64,000 nt of DNA from Halorubrum lacusprofundi ATCC 49239 (GCF_000022205.1 NC_012029.1:558001-622000); one strand, 5' to 3'. Counted from the stretch's first letter, positions 40,838-50,731 are shown. Notes: generated from the sequence alone by a model not told the origin. Numbers and translations are program-made.

Positions 40838-42724
40838 TCAAACGTACTCCGCGAGGAATTCGACGACCGCGCGGTACGCTTCGATGCGATTCTCCAGCTT
40901 CGCGAAGCCGTGCCCCTCGTCGTCGAAGATCAGCTTGCGCACGGGGACGCCCTGCTCGCGCGTCCGCTCAACGATCTGTTCGGCCTCGCCGACGGGCACC
41001 CGCGGGTCGTTCTCCCCGTGGAGGACGAACAGCGGCGACTCGATGGCCGCGATGTTGTTGATCGGCGAGATCGACTCCAAGAACTCCCGGTCCTCGGCCA
41101 GCGACCCGTACTCGGCCTCCCGGAGCTTGCGGCGCCAGTCGCCGGTGTTCTCTAAGAACGTCACGAAGTTCGCGATGCCGACGATGTCGACGCCGGCGGC
41201 CCACAGTTCGGGGTACTCGGTCAGCGCCGCGAGCACCATGAACCCGCCGTAGGAGCCGCCCATCGCGACGACGCGGTCGGAGTCCACCTCGGGGTGGTCG
41301 TGGAGCCATTCGACGCCCGCCTTGATGTCGGCCACCGAGTCCATCCGCTTCTCCACGTCGTCGAGCGCGGCGTACGCCTTGCCGTACCCCGAGGATCCGC
41401 GGACGTTCGGCTCGAACACGGCGTAGCCGTTGTTCAGCAGGTACTGCTTGACCGAGGCGAAGGAGGGCCGGCGCTGCGACTCGGGGCCGCCGTGGATGTC
41501 GACGATCACGGGGTAGCCGTTCTCGGGCGGTTCCGTCGCCGGGACGGAGAAGAACGCGGGGATCTCTTTCCCGTCGAAGGTGGGGTAGTGGACGAGCTCG
41601 GGATCGACGAACGTGTCCGGCGGGATGCCGGCGGTCGAGGCCGCGGTCCAGCGCTCCGTCTCGCCGGTCGTCGCGTCGACGACGTACACGTTCGCGTTGT
41701 GGGCGCTCCCGGCCGCGGTGAGCGCGAAGCGGTCCCCGTCCGGCCCGAAGCTCACGCCGCCGGCGACGCCCTCGGGGAGGTCGGGAGTCGGGAAGGGGTC
41801 GATCCGGTCGGGCTCGACCAGCTCACCGACCGTGATCTCGGTGTAGCCGTCGACGTTGCGCGAGTACACCACGCGACGGGACTCCTCGTGGACCGCGACG
41901 CCGTCGACGTTCCAGCCGTCGTCGCCGCCGGGCTTTACGGGGGAACCGCCCTCCTCGTCGTCCTCCTCGTCGCCTGCACCGCTCTCGCCCTCCAGATCTG
42001 CCCCGGACGCGACCACGGAGAACTCGCCGGTTGCGAGATCGAGCCGCTCCAGACGGAGCGTGTCGCTGTCGCGGTCGGTGACGAGGTAGAGCCCCTCGCC
42101 CTCGGGCCCCCACTCCGGGCTGCCGTATCGCGCGTCCCTCTGGTGGGGCGTGTGGTGGGTCAGGTCGCCGGTGGCGAGATCGAGGGTGTATACGTCGTGG
42201 TCGAACGAGGAGTGCGCCTCGTGGACGATCAGCCGGTCGTCGCTCGGCGACCAGCCGGCGACGGAGAGCCAGCCGTCGCCCTCGTACACCAGTTCGGCGT
42301 CGCCGCCGATCGCGTCTCGGTCTTGTACGTATATGTCGAACACCGACGTATCGCGGCGGTTCGAGGCGAACGCGAAGCGGTCGCCCTCGCTGTCCCACCC
42401 GCCCCAGCGGTGTTTCGCCTCCGGCCGGTCGGTGAGGTCGGTGATCTCGCCTGACTCGTAGTTGAGCAGGTACAGCTGGGCGCGCTCGTTGCCGCCCTCG
42501 TCCATGCCGAAGACGGCCTCTGCGCGCTCGGGAGAGGAGTCGACGAAGGAGACGGACTCTTCGAAGAACGTGTGCTGTTCGGGCCACCCCAGCGGCTCGT
42601 CGAGCGACCACACCTGTCCGGTTCCGGTCGTGTTCAACAGGAAGGAGAGCCGCCCGTTGGGACCCAGATCCGTCCCGCCGGCGTTCCGCACGTTGAGGTA
42701 TCGCTCGATGTCGTACTGGTGCAT
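40838..42724 (-). CDS. S9-family prolyl oligopeptidase-like peptidase
   Basis: A 628-residue cytoplasmic serine peptidase. The first 370 residues form a beta-propeller of WD/TolB-like repeats (for example RWGGWDSEGDRFAFASNR, VAGWSPSDDRLIV), and the C-terminal 250 an alpha/beta hydrolase: GGSYGGFM with the nucleophile Ser, HGENDPRVP with Asp, and DEGHGFAK with His. The family cleaves short peptides from the N-terminus (acylaminoacyl or dipeptidyl peptidase). The ATG at 42724 is the start of the first blade. Confidence 0.92.
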   Translation of the reverse strand: MHQYDIERYLNVRNAGGTDLGPNGRLSFLLNTTGTGQVWSLDEPLGWPEQHTFFEESVSFVDSSPERAEAVFGMDEGGNERAQLYLLNYESGEITDLTDRPEAKHRWGGWDSEGDRFAFASNRRDTSVFDIYVQDRDAIGGDAELVYEGDGWLSVAGWSPSDDRLIVHEAHSSFDHDVYTLDLATGDLTHHTPHQRDARYGSPEWGPEGEGLYLVTDRDSDTLRLERLDLATGEFSVVASGADLEGESGAGDEEDDEEGGSPVKPGGDDGWNVDGVAVHEESRRVVYSRNVDGYTEITVGELVEPDRIDPFPTPDLPEGVAGGVSFGPDGDRFALTAAGSAHNANVYVVDATTGETERWTAASTAGIPPDTFVDPELVHYPTFDGKEIPAFFSVPATEPPENGYPVIVDIHGGPESQRRPSFASVKQYLLNNGYAVFEPNVRGSSGYGKAYAALDDVEKRMDSVADIKAGVEWLHDHPEVDSDRVVAMGGSYGGFMVLAALTEYPELWAAGVDIVGIANFVTFLENTGDWRRKLREAEYGSLAEDREFLESISPINNIAAIESPLFVLHGENDPRVPVGEAEQIVERTREQGVPVRKLIFDDEGHGFAKLENRIEAYRAVVEFLAEYV

Positions 42725-42865
42725 GGGGTCCGATTCTCCGCGCGGTGTGAAACCATTTCGGGTGGGGGGATCGATCGCACGGCCGCGATCCGCGCGTTCG
42801 GTCGTGTCGCCCTCCGCCCGCCGGATGCCGTGTCTTTTTATCCGCCCCAGCCGTCCGGTCGGCGT

Positions 42866-43915
42866 ATGCGCGTCGCGTTCGTCTCGCTTTTCGCCCCCGG
42901 CCACGGCGACACGTCGGCGCGGTCACGGACGCGACGGATCGCCCGGGGGCTCGCCGAGCGCGGCCACGACGTGGTCTGGCTCTGTGCCCGCTGGTGGGGC
43001 GGCGACCACGACGCCTTCGAGGACGAGGGGATCGCCTATCGGTCGGTGACCGCCGAGCCGTCGCCGTCGGCGTTCGCGGCGCGGCTCCCGCTTGCGCTCC
43101 GCCGAGTGGATCCTGACGTGGTCCACGCGGTCAACACCCCGCCGACGCCCGGGATCGCCGCGACGGTTGCGGGTACTCTCTCGCGGACACCCGTGATCGT
43201 CGACTGGTGGCGCGACCACCCCGCCGACTCCCGCCGGCGATACCGGCTGCTCGCCCGGCGGGCCGACGCCGTCACGACGCCCTCGCGGACGACCAAGACG
43301 CGGGTCCGCGAGTACGGGGCCGCCGGCGAGGACGTGCGAGTGCTCCCCGAGAGCATCGACTTTGATCTCGTCGAATCGGCCGGCGTCGACGATCGGTTCG
43401 ACGCGGTGTACGCGCGCCGGCTGGACCGCCACGCCAACGTCGAGACGTTCCTGCTCGGGCTCGCGGAGCTCCGCGACCGCGACTGGACCGCCGCGGTCGT
43501 CGGTGACGGCCCCGAGCGCGCTCGGATCGAGTCGACGGCGAGCGATCTCCGGATCGACGATCGAGTGTCGTTCCTCGGCGACCTCCCGCTTCGCGAGCGG
43601 GTCGAGCTGTTCAAGGGGACCCACGTCGCGGTGGCGACGGCGACGTGGGAGACGTTCGCGACCGATCTGTTGTGGGCGCTGGCGTGCGGCTGCGTCGCCC
43701 TCGTCGAGTACCAGGCGGATTCGAGCGCCCACGAGCTCGTGGAGGGGCGCCAGCGCGGGCGGCTCGTCACGAGCCCGGCCGAGCTCGCCGACGAGTTCGT
43801 TGCCGTCGGCGACCTCGACCGAAAGGCTGTCGAGCGCGACTTTGCGTCCTACGACCACGACGCGGTGCTTGACCGAGTGGTCGACGCCTACCGCGAACTC
43901 CTGAACGGGGAGTGA
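42866..43915 (+). CDS. Family 4 (GT-B) glycosyltransferase
   Basis: A 349-residue GT-B fold enzyme. MRVAFVSLFAPGHGDTSARSR opens the N-terminal Rossmann domain; AAVVGDGPERARIES and VSFLGDLPLRERVELFKGTHVAVATATWETFATDLLWALACGC (in parts) form the nucleotide-sugar site, with the E of the usual EGFG/EGxG motif replaced by a WETF variant. It is divergent from the peptidase. Acceptor unknown; a cell-surface glycan is likely. Confidence 0.82.
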   Translation: MRVAFVSLFAPGHGDTSARSRTRRIARGLAERGHDVVWLCARWWGGDHDAFEDEGIAYRSVTAEPSPSAFAARLPLALRRVDPDVVHAVNTPPTPGIAATVAGTLSRTPVIVDWWRDHPADSRRRYRLLARRADAVTTPSRTTKTRVREYGAAGEDVRVLPESIDFDLVESAGVDDRFDAVYARRLDRHANVETFLLGLAELRDRDWTAAVVGDGPERARIESTASDLRIDDRVSFLGDLPLRERVELFKGTHVAVATATWETFATDLLWALACGCVALVEYQADSSAHELVEGRQRGRLVTSPAELADEFVAVGDLDRKAVERDFASYDHDAVLDRVVDAYRELLNGE

Positions 43916-43957
43916 ACCGAGGCAAAAAACGAGACCCGCGCGGACCGCAACGAACGA

Positions 43958-44587
43958 CTACTCCTCGTCTTGCGTGATCGTGCCGCCGTACTTCATGAAG
44001 ACGAAGGCGAGTCCGAGCGTGCTCATCATCGCGACGAACGTCGCGACGCTGAGCGCGCGGGCGCCCTGTGGGACGAACACGGCGTTGGAGCCGCCACCCC
44101 CGCCGGTCGACTCGGTCTCGATGTCCTCGCCGACGGCGAGGCCGGCGTGCATGCCGACCGCGGTGTGCGGAACGCAGTGGTAGTGGGTAATGCCCACGTC
44201 TTCCTCGCTCGTTTCGTACTCGTAGGTGTATCCCTCCTCGCCGACCGGATCGCCGCTGTCGAGGCTGGCCGGCCCCTCGACGTTCTGCACGTTGTGTGCG
44301 CCGCCGTTCCCGGTCCACTCGAACGTGATCGTCGTGCCGGGATCGACCCACAGCAGCGTCGGGTCGAAGGCGAGCCCTTGGTCGCCAGCGCCGACCTGAA
44401 CGGTCACCTCGCTCTCCCCGCGGGCGTCTTGGTAGGACCCGACGTTCCCCTCGGCCCCACTTGGCCAAACCGGCTGTTCCTCCTGTGCCGCCGCGGTCCC
44501 CGTCGTCGCCGCCGTCGCCCCCGCGACGCCCGCCGCGCCGCCGGCGGTCCGGATGAACGTGCGCCGAGAGACGTCGTCCGTGCTCAT
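43958..44587 (-). CDS. Halocyanin with C-terminal membrane anchor
   Basis: A 209-residue blue copper protein. A twin-arginine signal (SRRTFIRTAGG) is followed by a cupredoxin domain with ligands in GGAHNVQ (His), YHCVPH (Cys and His) and GMHAG (Met), a Gly-rich linker, and a C-terminal hydrophobic helix (FVAMMSTLGLAFVFMKYGG) that anchors it, unlike the lipid-anchored protein at 33970. Such anchored halocyanins probably carry electrons between the quinol-oxidising complex and a terminal oxidase. Confidence 0.9.
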   Translation of the reverse strand: MSTDDVSRRTFIRTAGGAAGVAGATAATTGTAAAQEEQPVWPSGAEGNVGSYQDARGESEVTVQVGAGDQGLAFDPTLLWVDPGTTITFEWTGNGGAHNVQNVEGPASLDSGDPVGEEGYTYEYETSEEDVGITHYHCVPHTAVGMHAGLAVGEDIETESTGGGGGSNAVFVPQGARALSVATFVAMMSTLGLAFVFMKYGGTITQDEE

Positions 44588-44765
44588 ACACCCCGGTTCG
44601 TGATGGCCTGTAGTGAATATGTTGATCCGAGCGTGGCCTTCCGTCCCGATCGGCGCCCTGATCGATGGCGGGAGTGGGTAACGTAGATCGGTTGAGTGGT
44701 TATTTATACGTTATCGAGTGGCGTTGCCGTCGGCTGTGTATCCGTCGTTGACGACGCGGTGACGA

Positions 44766-45005
44766 CCTCCAAAGCCCCAGTCGCGAGGGCGACGCACGCT
44801 CGCTGCGGTCCTCACGACTGCCCCTTTGGTCCCACCCGACCGCCGGAAGACGGTCCTGCTCGCTCACTCCGTTCGCTGCGCAGGCTGTGACTTCCGTGCT
44901 CCCGCTCGTTTCACTCGCGGGACCGCAACCGCACAGCCTCACGCCTCCCCAGCCTCGTCGCGCGGCGCTCCTCGCGCCCTGCGAGCGCTCAGAGGCGCGC
45001 GCCAC
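44766..45005 (-). ncRNA. Dispersed structured-RNA element, copy C (enlarged centre)
   Basis: The 558-bp gap between the halocyanin and pyrE starts contains this copy. A TTATAA box (45018-45023) is 12 bp before the GTGGCG block. The invariant GACGAGGCTGGGGAGGCGTGAGG and GGGTGGGA.CAAAGGGGCAG blocks are present, but the first hairpin is replaced by a different short one. Between them are extra stems: AGGCTGTG with CACAGCCT around a CCCGC/GCGGG helix, and GACCGTC with GGCGGTC closing a TTCC loop with one G-U. The long stem near the tail is shortened (44779-44788 with 44810-44819, one G-U in minus-strand RNA). The rest of the gap, 44588-44765 and 45024-45145, shows only AT-rich TATA-like runs. Confidence 0.55.
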
Positions 45006-45115
45006 TGCCTCATCTATTTATAAGCGATCGCCGCAGTCGTTCACGGCCATTTAAATATCTCTTCGCCACCGACGAACTGCAACACTCACTCCGTTATCGC
45101 TCGCGTTCCGACCCG

Positions 45116-45122
45116 TTTATGG
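45116..45122 (+). promoter_or_regulatory. TATA box of pyrE
   Basis: tttatgg is 24-30 bp before the ATG at 45146, fitting a leaderless transcript. Confidence 0.5.
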
Positions 45123-45145
45123 TCGCCGACGCGCGCTGTCTCGGT

Positions 45146-45694
45146 ATGACCGACGACGAGCGACGGAGCGAGCTCATCGCCGCGCTGCGGGCGGCCGACG
45201 CCGTCCGGTTCGGCGAGTTCGAGCTCTCACACGGCGGGACCAGCGACTACTACGTCGACAAGTACCTGTTCGAGACTGATCCGGACGCGCTCCGGCTCGT
45301 GAGCGAGGCGTTTGCTGATCGCCTCGCCGACACGGACGCGAAACTTGCGGGCGTCGCGCTGGGCGCGGTCCCACTCGTGGCCGTCACGGCGACGGAACTG
45401 GGTCGCCCGTACGTCATCGCGCGCAAGCAGGCGAAGGAGTACGGCACCGGTAACCGCATCGAAGGTCGACTCGACGAGGGCGAGGAGGTCGTCGTACTGG
45501 AGGACATCGCCACGACCGGGCAGTCCGCGGTCGACGCCGTCGAAGCGCTGCGCGAGGCGGGTGCGACGGTGAACCGCGTGCTCGTCGTCGTCGATCGCGA
45601 GGAGGGCGCCGAAGAACTGCTCGCCGACCACGACATCGAACTGGAGTCGCTGCTGACGGCGACGGAATTGCTGGCGGAACGCGACGCGGAGTAG
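45146..45694 (+). CDS. pyrE: Orotate phosphoribosyltransferase
   Basis: A 182-residue enzyme that joins orotate and PRPP to make orotidine 5'-phosphate in pyrimidine synthesis. [23 protein letters not shown] is the N-terminal substrate region, [18 protein letters not shown] the dimer loop, and [18 protein letters not shown] the PRPP-binding motif. The start follows a TATA box by 24 bp and gives the normal family length. Confidence 0.96.
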   Translation: MTDDERRSELIAALRAADAVRFGEFELSHGGTSDYYVDKYLFETDPDALRLVSEAFADRLADTDAKLAGVALGAVPLVAVTATELGRPYVIARKQAKEYGTGNRIEGRLDEGEEVVVLEDIATTGQSAVDAVEALREAGATVNRVLVVVDREEGAEELLADHDIELESLLTATELLAERDAE

Positions 45695-45729
45695 CGTCCT
45701 TCGAGCGGTTCGGCCCTTTTAAATCGGCG

Positions 45730-46692
45730 TCAGGCCTCGGCCGCGTCCACCGTCGGCACCGCGATCCGATCGAGCACGTCGGCGATCACGTCTTGCTTGT
45801 CGGTGTCGTTGACGGCGGCGTCCGGTGTCAACACGAGCCGATGGGCGAGCGCCGGCTCCGCGACGCGTTTCACGTCGTCGGGCGTGACGAACTCGCGGCC
45901 GGCGACGACCGCGGCAGCCCGCGCCGTCTCGAAGAGCCGCTGGGTACCGCGGGGGGAGACCCCGACATCGACGCGCCGGTCCTCTCGCGTCGCGCGAGCG
46001 ATTGACGCCATGTACTTCAGCAGATCGTCGTCGACGCGGACCCTCTCCGGCACCTCGCGGAGGCCGGCGACGGCGTCCGGATCGAGCACGCGCTCGACCG
46101 TCGGCGCCTGCTCGACGCGACCCGCGCGCCGTCGGAGCAGTTCGACCTCGCCCTCGTCGCCGGGGTAGCCGATCGCGGTCTTGATCGTGAACCGGTCGAG
46201 TTGGGCCTCGGGAAGCGGGAACGCCCCCTCGCTCTCGACCGGGTTCTGCGTCGCGATGACGTAGAAGGGATCTGGGAGATCGTGGGTCTCCCCGTCGACG
46301 GTCACCTGTCCCTCCTCCATCGCCTCCAACAGGGCGGCCTGCGTCTTCGGCGGCGCGCGGTTGATCTCGTCGGCGAGCACGACGTTCGCGAAGATCGGTC
46401 CGGGCGAGAAGGCGAAGGAGCCGTCGCCCTCGTCGAACACGTTGGTCCCGGTCACGTCGCTGGGAAGGAGGTCGGGGGTGAACTGGACCCGCGAGAACTC
46501 TAAGCCGAGCGCGGCCGCAAACGATCGCGCCGAGAGGGTTTTCCCGGTGCCGGGCACGTCCTCTAAGAGGACGTGACCGCGCGCGAGGATGCCGAGCGTG
46601 ACGCGGTCGAGGAACTCGCGGTCGGCCACGACCGCGCCACCGACCTCGTCGACGACGCGAGAGCAGGCCGCCGCGGCTTCGGGGACGTCCAT
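45730..46692 (-). CDS. MoxR-family AAA ATPase
   Basis: A 320-residue AAA+ chaperone-like ATPase. [18 protein letters not shown] is Walker [25 protein letters not shown] Walker [25 protein letters not shown] sensor 1 and the arginine finger region, and [18 protein letters not shown] sensor 2. MoxR proteins usually lie with DUF58 and VWA-domain genes; here none follows, because the gene ends just after pyrE. The ATG at 46692 is chosen because the frame upstream runs through the tRNA region. It helps assemble or mature an unknown membrane or metal complex. Confidence 0.88.
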   Translation of the reverse strand: MDVPEAAAACSRVVDEVGGAVVADREFLDRVTLGILARGHVLLEDVPGTGKTLSARSFAAALGLEFSRVQFTPDLLPSDVTGTNVFDEGDGSFAFSPGPIFANVVLADEINRAPPKTQAALLEAMEEGQVTVDGETHDLPDPFYVIATQNPVESEGAFPLPEAQLDRFTIKTAIGYPGDEGEVELLRRRAGRVEQAPTVERVLDPDAVAGLREVPERVRVDDDLLKYMASIARATREDRRVDVGVSPRGTQRLFETARAAAVVAGREFVTPDDVKRVAEPALAHRLVLTPDAAVNDTDKQDVIADVLDRIAVPTVDAAEA

Positions 46693-46794
46693 ATCGCCAC
46701 CACGCGATCCGCCCCGAAAAGCGTTGTCGGGATCCCCGACATCGCCGCCGGCGATCGAAACGCATAACAGCGGAACCGGCCAACCGGAGAATGA

Positions 46795-46879
46795 GCCGAG
46801 GTAGCCTAGCCTGGCCAAGGCGGTAGATTCGAAATCTACTGTCCATTCGGACACCGGAGTTCAAATCTCCGCCTCGGCG
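46795..46879 (+). tRNA. tRNA-Ser (anticodon CGA)
   Basis: The acceptor stem GCCGAGG (46795-46801) pairs with CCTCGGC (46872-46878), with G as discriminator base. The anticodon stem GTAGA/TCTAC encloses TTCGAAA, giving anticodon CGA (46830-46832) for the UCG codon. A long variable arm (about 15 nt, GTCC...GGAC) and T arm CGGAG-TTCAAAT-CTCCG mark it as a class II serine tRNA. No CCA is encoded and no intron is seen. Confidence 0.96.
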
Positions 46880-46930
46880 CTTCTTTCGGACGATCGACTC
46901 GGTAGCGACCGGGCTCTTTGGACCGACCGC

Positions 46931-47242
46931 CTACGGCTCCTCGCCCAGCAACTCCTGCTCTGGGGCGGGGTCACCGCGGAGCCGCCGCCGGCGCTTGTCG
47001 TAGGCGGCCTCAAGTTTCGCGTTGGTTGCCCGCGAGACGAGGTAGCAGTCAGCGTCGTCGCCGTCGCGGGGGTGCGCGCTCGCGACCCAGACGTGGCCGT
47101 CGCCCGTTGAGAGGTCGTCTGCCCAGCGCTCGGCGGCCGCACGGCTCTCGAACGCATGACGGGAGCCGTCCTCGAAGACGAGTCGGCCCACCTTCGCGTT
47201 GCGCTTGCGTGCAGAGGGTTTCACCGCGACGACGACGCTCAC
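46931..47242 (-). CDS. Conserved haloarchaeal protein of unknown function
   Basis: A 103-residue basic-to-neutral protein beginning MSVVVAVKPSARKRNAKVGRL, with a central AAAERWADDLSTGDGHVWVASAHP region and a basic stretch KRRRRLRG before the end. I do not recognise the family. It is convergent with the tRNA-Ser gene and divergent from the GH13 gene at 47333; codon use and the acidic loops look native. Confidence 0.65.
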   Translation of the reverse strand: MSVVVAVKPSARKRNAKVGRLVFEDGSRHAFESRAAAERWADDLSTGDGHVWVASAHPRDGDDADCYLVSRATNAKLEAAYDKRRRRLRGDPAPEQELLGEEP

Positions 47243-47332
47243 GGACGACGTTCGGGTGGCATCGCTTAAAAACCTCGCCAGACGGCGGCGGGAATCGCAA
47301 GAAACCCAACCCCCTGTTCCCTACCACGGCGC

Positions 47333-48991
47333 ATGAGCGACCGGGACTGGTACGAAGACGCGACGATCTACTCGCTCGATATCAAGACGTTCAACGACAG
47401 CGACGGGGACGGGTGGGGGGACTTCCGTGGCGCGATCGAGCGGCTCGACCACCTCGACGACCTCGGCGTCGACGCCGTGTGGATCCGCCCGTTCTACCCC
47501 AGCCCGCTCCGGGACAACGGGTACGACGTGGCCGACTACCGCGGCGTCGACGAGCGGCTCGGCACCCTCGACGACTTCCGCGAGTTCGCGGACCGAGCCC
47601 ACGAGCGCGGGATCCGCGTGCTCACCGATCTCGTGTTCAACCACACGTCGAACGAACACGAGTGGTTCCAACGGGCGTGCGAGGACCCCGAATCGGAGTA
47701 CCACGACTACTACCTGTGGACGAGCCACGTCGACGACGCGCACAACCGACAGAACATCTTCCCCGAGTACGAGGACGGCGTCTGGTCGTACGACGAAACT
47801 GCCGACAAACACTACTTCCACCAGTTCTACGGCCACCAGCCCGACCTTAACGTCGCGAATCCCGCCGTCCGCGAGGAGCTGTACGACGTGCTCCGGTTTT
47901 GGCTTGATCAGGGCGCCGACGGGTTCCGGATCGACGCCGCTCACCCCATGCTGCTGCCGAAGGGTCACAACGCGTCGACGCTCCACGACACCGACCTCGA
48001 CGAGCCCATCGACCTGTTCAAGCGGATGCGCGAGGTCGTCGAGGCGGAGCAGTCGGACGCGGTCTTACTCGCCGAGGCCGACGACGAGCCCGAGAACCTC
48101 GACTACTACTTCGGCGACGGAGAGGCGTTCCACCTCCAGTTCAACTTCGTGATGAACGCCCACCTCACGTACGGGGTCGGGGTGACGGACACGTGGCCGC
48201 TCGACCGCGCCGAGGAGCTCCTCCCGGACGTCTCCGGCGTGGGCGGGTGGGTGAACTTCCTGCGGAACCACGACGAGTGGAACCTGTTGAAGCTCCCGCA
48301 GGAGTCGTTCGATCACGCCCGCGAGTACTTCGGCGACGACGCCGGCAACTCGTGGATCTTCGAGCGCGGCCACCGGCTCCGGCTCGCAGACTTGTACGCC
48401 GGGGACCACGATCGGATCGCGGTGGCTCACAGCCTGCTGTTCTCCCTGCCGGGATCGGTCGCCCTCCAGTCCGGCGACGAGATCGGGATGGGCGCCGACC
48501 TCTCCTTACCCGAGCGCGAGGCCGTCCGCACCCCGATGCAGTGGGACGACTCGGCGAACGGCGGCTTCTCGACGGCCAACCAGGACGACTGTTACAACCC
48601 CGTTATCGACGAGGGCGAATACGCCTACGAGCGAATAAATGCCGCCGCACAGCGCGACGACCCCGACTCGCTGCTCTCTCGAGTCCGGGACCTCTCGGCG
48701 GCCCGCGATGACTGCCCGGCGATCGCTCGAGGTTCGTACTCACTCCCCGAGCCCGACCACAAGGAAACGCGCGTCCACCGGTTCGACCACGGGGAAGGCG
48801 AGTCCGAGACCGTCCTGCTCTGCGCGCACAACCTCGCGGACGGCTACCGCGAGGAGGTAGTCGGGTTCGACGTCGACCCCGACACGGTCGAACGCGTCGT
48901 CGGCGACGGCGGCTATCACGTCGCTGAGGGCGGCGTCACCTTCTTGCTCGACGAGTGCGATTACGTCTGGCTGCGCGGCGAGAAGCGGTAG
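47333..48991 (+). CDS. GH13 trehalose-synthase- or oligo-glucosidase-like enzyme
   Basis: A 552-residue glycoside hydrolase family 13 protein. DRDWYEDATIYSLDIKTFNDSDGDGWGDFRG and RPFYPSPLRDNGYDVADYRGVD resemble trehalose synthase and oligo-1,6-glucosidase. The four regions are DLVFNHTS, GFRIDAAHPM (nucleophile Asp), LLAEADDEP (acid/base Glu) and FLRNHDEW (Asp). No export signal is present. Trehalose-maltose interconversion or trimming of short alpha-glucosides in the cytoplasm is likely; it is not linked with the amylase locus at 7.7-12.3 kb. Confidence 0.87.
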   Translation: MSDRDWYEDATIYSLDIKTFNDSDGDGWGDFRGAIERLDHLDDLGVDAVWIRPFYPSPLRDNGYDVADYRGVDERLGTLDDFREFADRAHERGIRVLTDLVFNHTSNEHEWFQRACEDPESEYHDYYLWTSHVDDAHNRQNIFPEYEDGVWSYDETADKHYFHQFYGHQPDLNVANPAVREELYDVLRFWLDQGADGFRIDAAHPMLLPKGHNASTLHDTDLDEPIDLFKRMREVVEAEQSDAVLLAEADDEPENLDYYFGDGEAFHLQFNFVMNAHLTYGVGVTDTWPLDRAEELLPDVSGVGGWVNFLRNHDEWNLLKLPQESFDHAREYFGDDAGNSWIFERGHRLRLADLYAGDHDRIAVAHSLLFSLPGSVALQSGDEIGMGADLSLPEREAVRTPMQWDDSANGGFSTANQDDCYNPVIDEGEYAYERINAAAQRDDPDSLLSRVRDLSAARDDCPAIARGSYSLPEPDHKETRVHRFDHGEGESETVLLCAHNLADGYREEVVGFDVDPDTVERVVGDGGYHVAEGGVTFLLDECDYVWLRGEKR

Positions 48992-49045
48992 CGGGGCGGG
49001 CCGGCGTGACGGCCGATCCGCTCCGGTCGCTTTCTCTGCCCGACC

Positions 49046-50731
49046 TCAATCGTCGGCGAGCGAGGCCACGTCCGGCACCGACCCGTCCTTGGCGGCGGCC
49101 GAGAGCAGGCGGTCGAGCCCGTCGACCATCGCGACGACGCTGGCGCGGGTGATGTCGGCGTCGGTCGCGGAGACAGAGACGGATCGGTCTCCCCGCGAGA
49201 GGTCGACCTCGACGGTGACGACCGCGTCGGTCCCGCCCGTGATCGCGTCGACGTGATACGAGTCGAGTTCGAAGGAGACGCCTTCGCCGGCGGAATCACC
49301 CGCCAGCGCGGCCCGGACCGCCTCCAGTCCGGCGTCGACGGGACCGGACCCGGTGCCGGAGGCGACGCGCTCGTTGTCGCCGATGCGAAGCCGGACTGAG
49401 GCCGTCGGGAGGTTCCCGCCGGAGGTTGCCGACAGGTCGACGAGTTCGACGTGTCGGTCGCGCTCGCGGCCCTGCACGTCCTCGGTGATCGCGAGGAGGT
49501 CGGCGTCGGTGACGCGCTTCCCGCGATCGCCGAGCTCTTTCACCCGGCCCACGACTTCGCTTAGCTCGTCGTTATCGACCGCCACATCGTGCTCGGCGAG
49601 GGCCGCTTTGACCCCTGCACGCCCGGCGTGTTTGCCGAGGACGAGCCGCCGTTCCCGTCCCACCGTTTCAGGCGGGTACGGCTCGTACATCGTTCCGTCT
49701 TTTAGCGTCCCATCGGTATGGATCCCGGATTCGTGGGCGAAGGCGTTGGCGCCACAGACCGCCTTGTTCGGCGGGAGCGCGACGCCGGTCGCCTCCGAGA
49801 CCGTCCGGCAGAGCCGATAGAGCCGCTCCAGCTCGACGGTGTCGATATCGTACGACTGATCGAGCGCGATGGCGACCTCCTCCAACGCGACGTTGCCAGC
49901 GCGCTCGCCGACGCCCATCACGGTTCCGTGGACGGTGTCGGCGCCCGCCTTCAGGCCCGCGTGGACGTTCGCCACGCCGAAACCGAGATCGTCGTGGGTA
50001 TGGAGGCTCGTCGGGCCGCGGTCGGCGAGCCGGGAGACGACCGCCGCGGTGCGCTCCGGGTCGGCCGCACCGACGGTGTCGCAGTAGCAGATTCGGTCTG
50101 CACCGGCGTCGAGGCCGGCGCCGAGCAGGCGTTCGAGGTAGTCGAGGTCGGCGCGCGAGCCGTCCTCGCCGAGCACCTCGACCCACAGCCCGTGGTCCGT
50201 GGCGTACTCGACGAGCTCGACGGTCGTCTCGACCACGTCGTCGCGGGTCGATCCCACCTTCGTCTCGACGTGTTTGTCCGAGGCGGGGACGACGAGGTTG
50301 ATCCCGTCGACGCCGCAGTCGAGCGCGTGGTCGATGTCGGCTTTCACGCCGCGGGCGAAGCTCGTCACGGTCGCGTCGAGCCCCTCATCGGCCACCCGGC
50401 GGATGGCCTCGCGTTCGCCCTCGGAGGTGCACGCCGAACCAGCTTCGATCAGGTGCATCCCGGCCGCGTCGAGCTCGCGGGCGATGTCGACCTTCTCGGC
50501 CGGCGTCAGCGAGACGCCCGGCATCTGCTCGCCGTCGCGGAGCGTCGTGTCTAACAGCTGTACCTCGTCGAGTGTGGTGAGTTGTGTTCGGGTCAAAAGG
50601 GAGTCCGTCGGCTCTACGGTGGGTTCGGGGTCGGTGCCGCCGCGGGGCGGTCGTGCCCCGGAATCGTTATCGTCGGAGAATTTCGCGGCCAGCCGCCGTG
50701 AGGCGACTTCCTCTATCCTCCGAACGATCAC
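49046..50731 (-). CDS. cimA: (R)-citramalate/2-isopropylmalate synthase family enzyme
   Basis: A 561-residue acyl-CoA-dependent synthase. LLDTTLRDGEQMPGVSLTP is the catalytic-barrel start, HLIEAGSACTSEGERE matches the EAGSA pattern of archaeal citramalate synthase, SLHTHDDLGFGVAN and GVGERAGNVALEEV are the metal-binding and substrate loops, and the last 130 residues form the LeuA allosteric domain. Citramalate formation (acetyl-CoA plus pyruvate, toward isoleucine) is more likely than isopropylmalate, but the choice rests on a few motifs. Translation seems to start at GTG 50731, giving an Arg-rich N-terminal extension of about 55 residues before the barrel. Confidence 0.85.
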   Translation of the reverse strand: MIVRRIEEVASRRLAAKFSDDNDSGARPPRGGTDPEPTVEPTDSLLTRTQLTTLDEVQLLDTTLRDGEQMPGVSLTPAEKVDIARELDAAGMHLIEAGSACTSEGEREAIRRVADEGLDATVTSFARGVKADIDHALDCGVDGINLVVPASDKHVETKVGSTRDDVVETTVELVEYATDHGLWVEVLGEDGSRADLDYLERLLGAGLDAGADRICYCDTVGAADPERTAAVVSRLADRGPTSLHTHDDLGFGVANVHAGLKAGADTVHGTVMGVGERAGNVALEEVAIALDQSYDIDTVELERLYRLCRTVSEATGVALPPNKAVCGANAFAHESGIHTDGTLKDGTMYEPYPPETVGRERRLVLGKHAGRAGVKAALAEHDVAVDNDELSEVVGRVKELGDRGKRVTDADLLAITEDVQGRERDRHVELVDLSATSGGNLPTASVRLRIGDNERVASGTGSGPVDAGLEAVRAALAGDSAGEGVSFELDSYHVDAITGGTDAVVTVEVDLSRGDRSVSVSATDADITRASVVAMVDGLDRLLSAAAKDGSVPDVASLADD

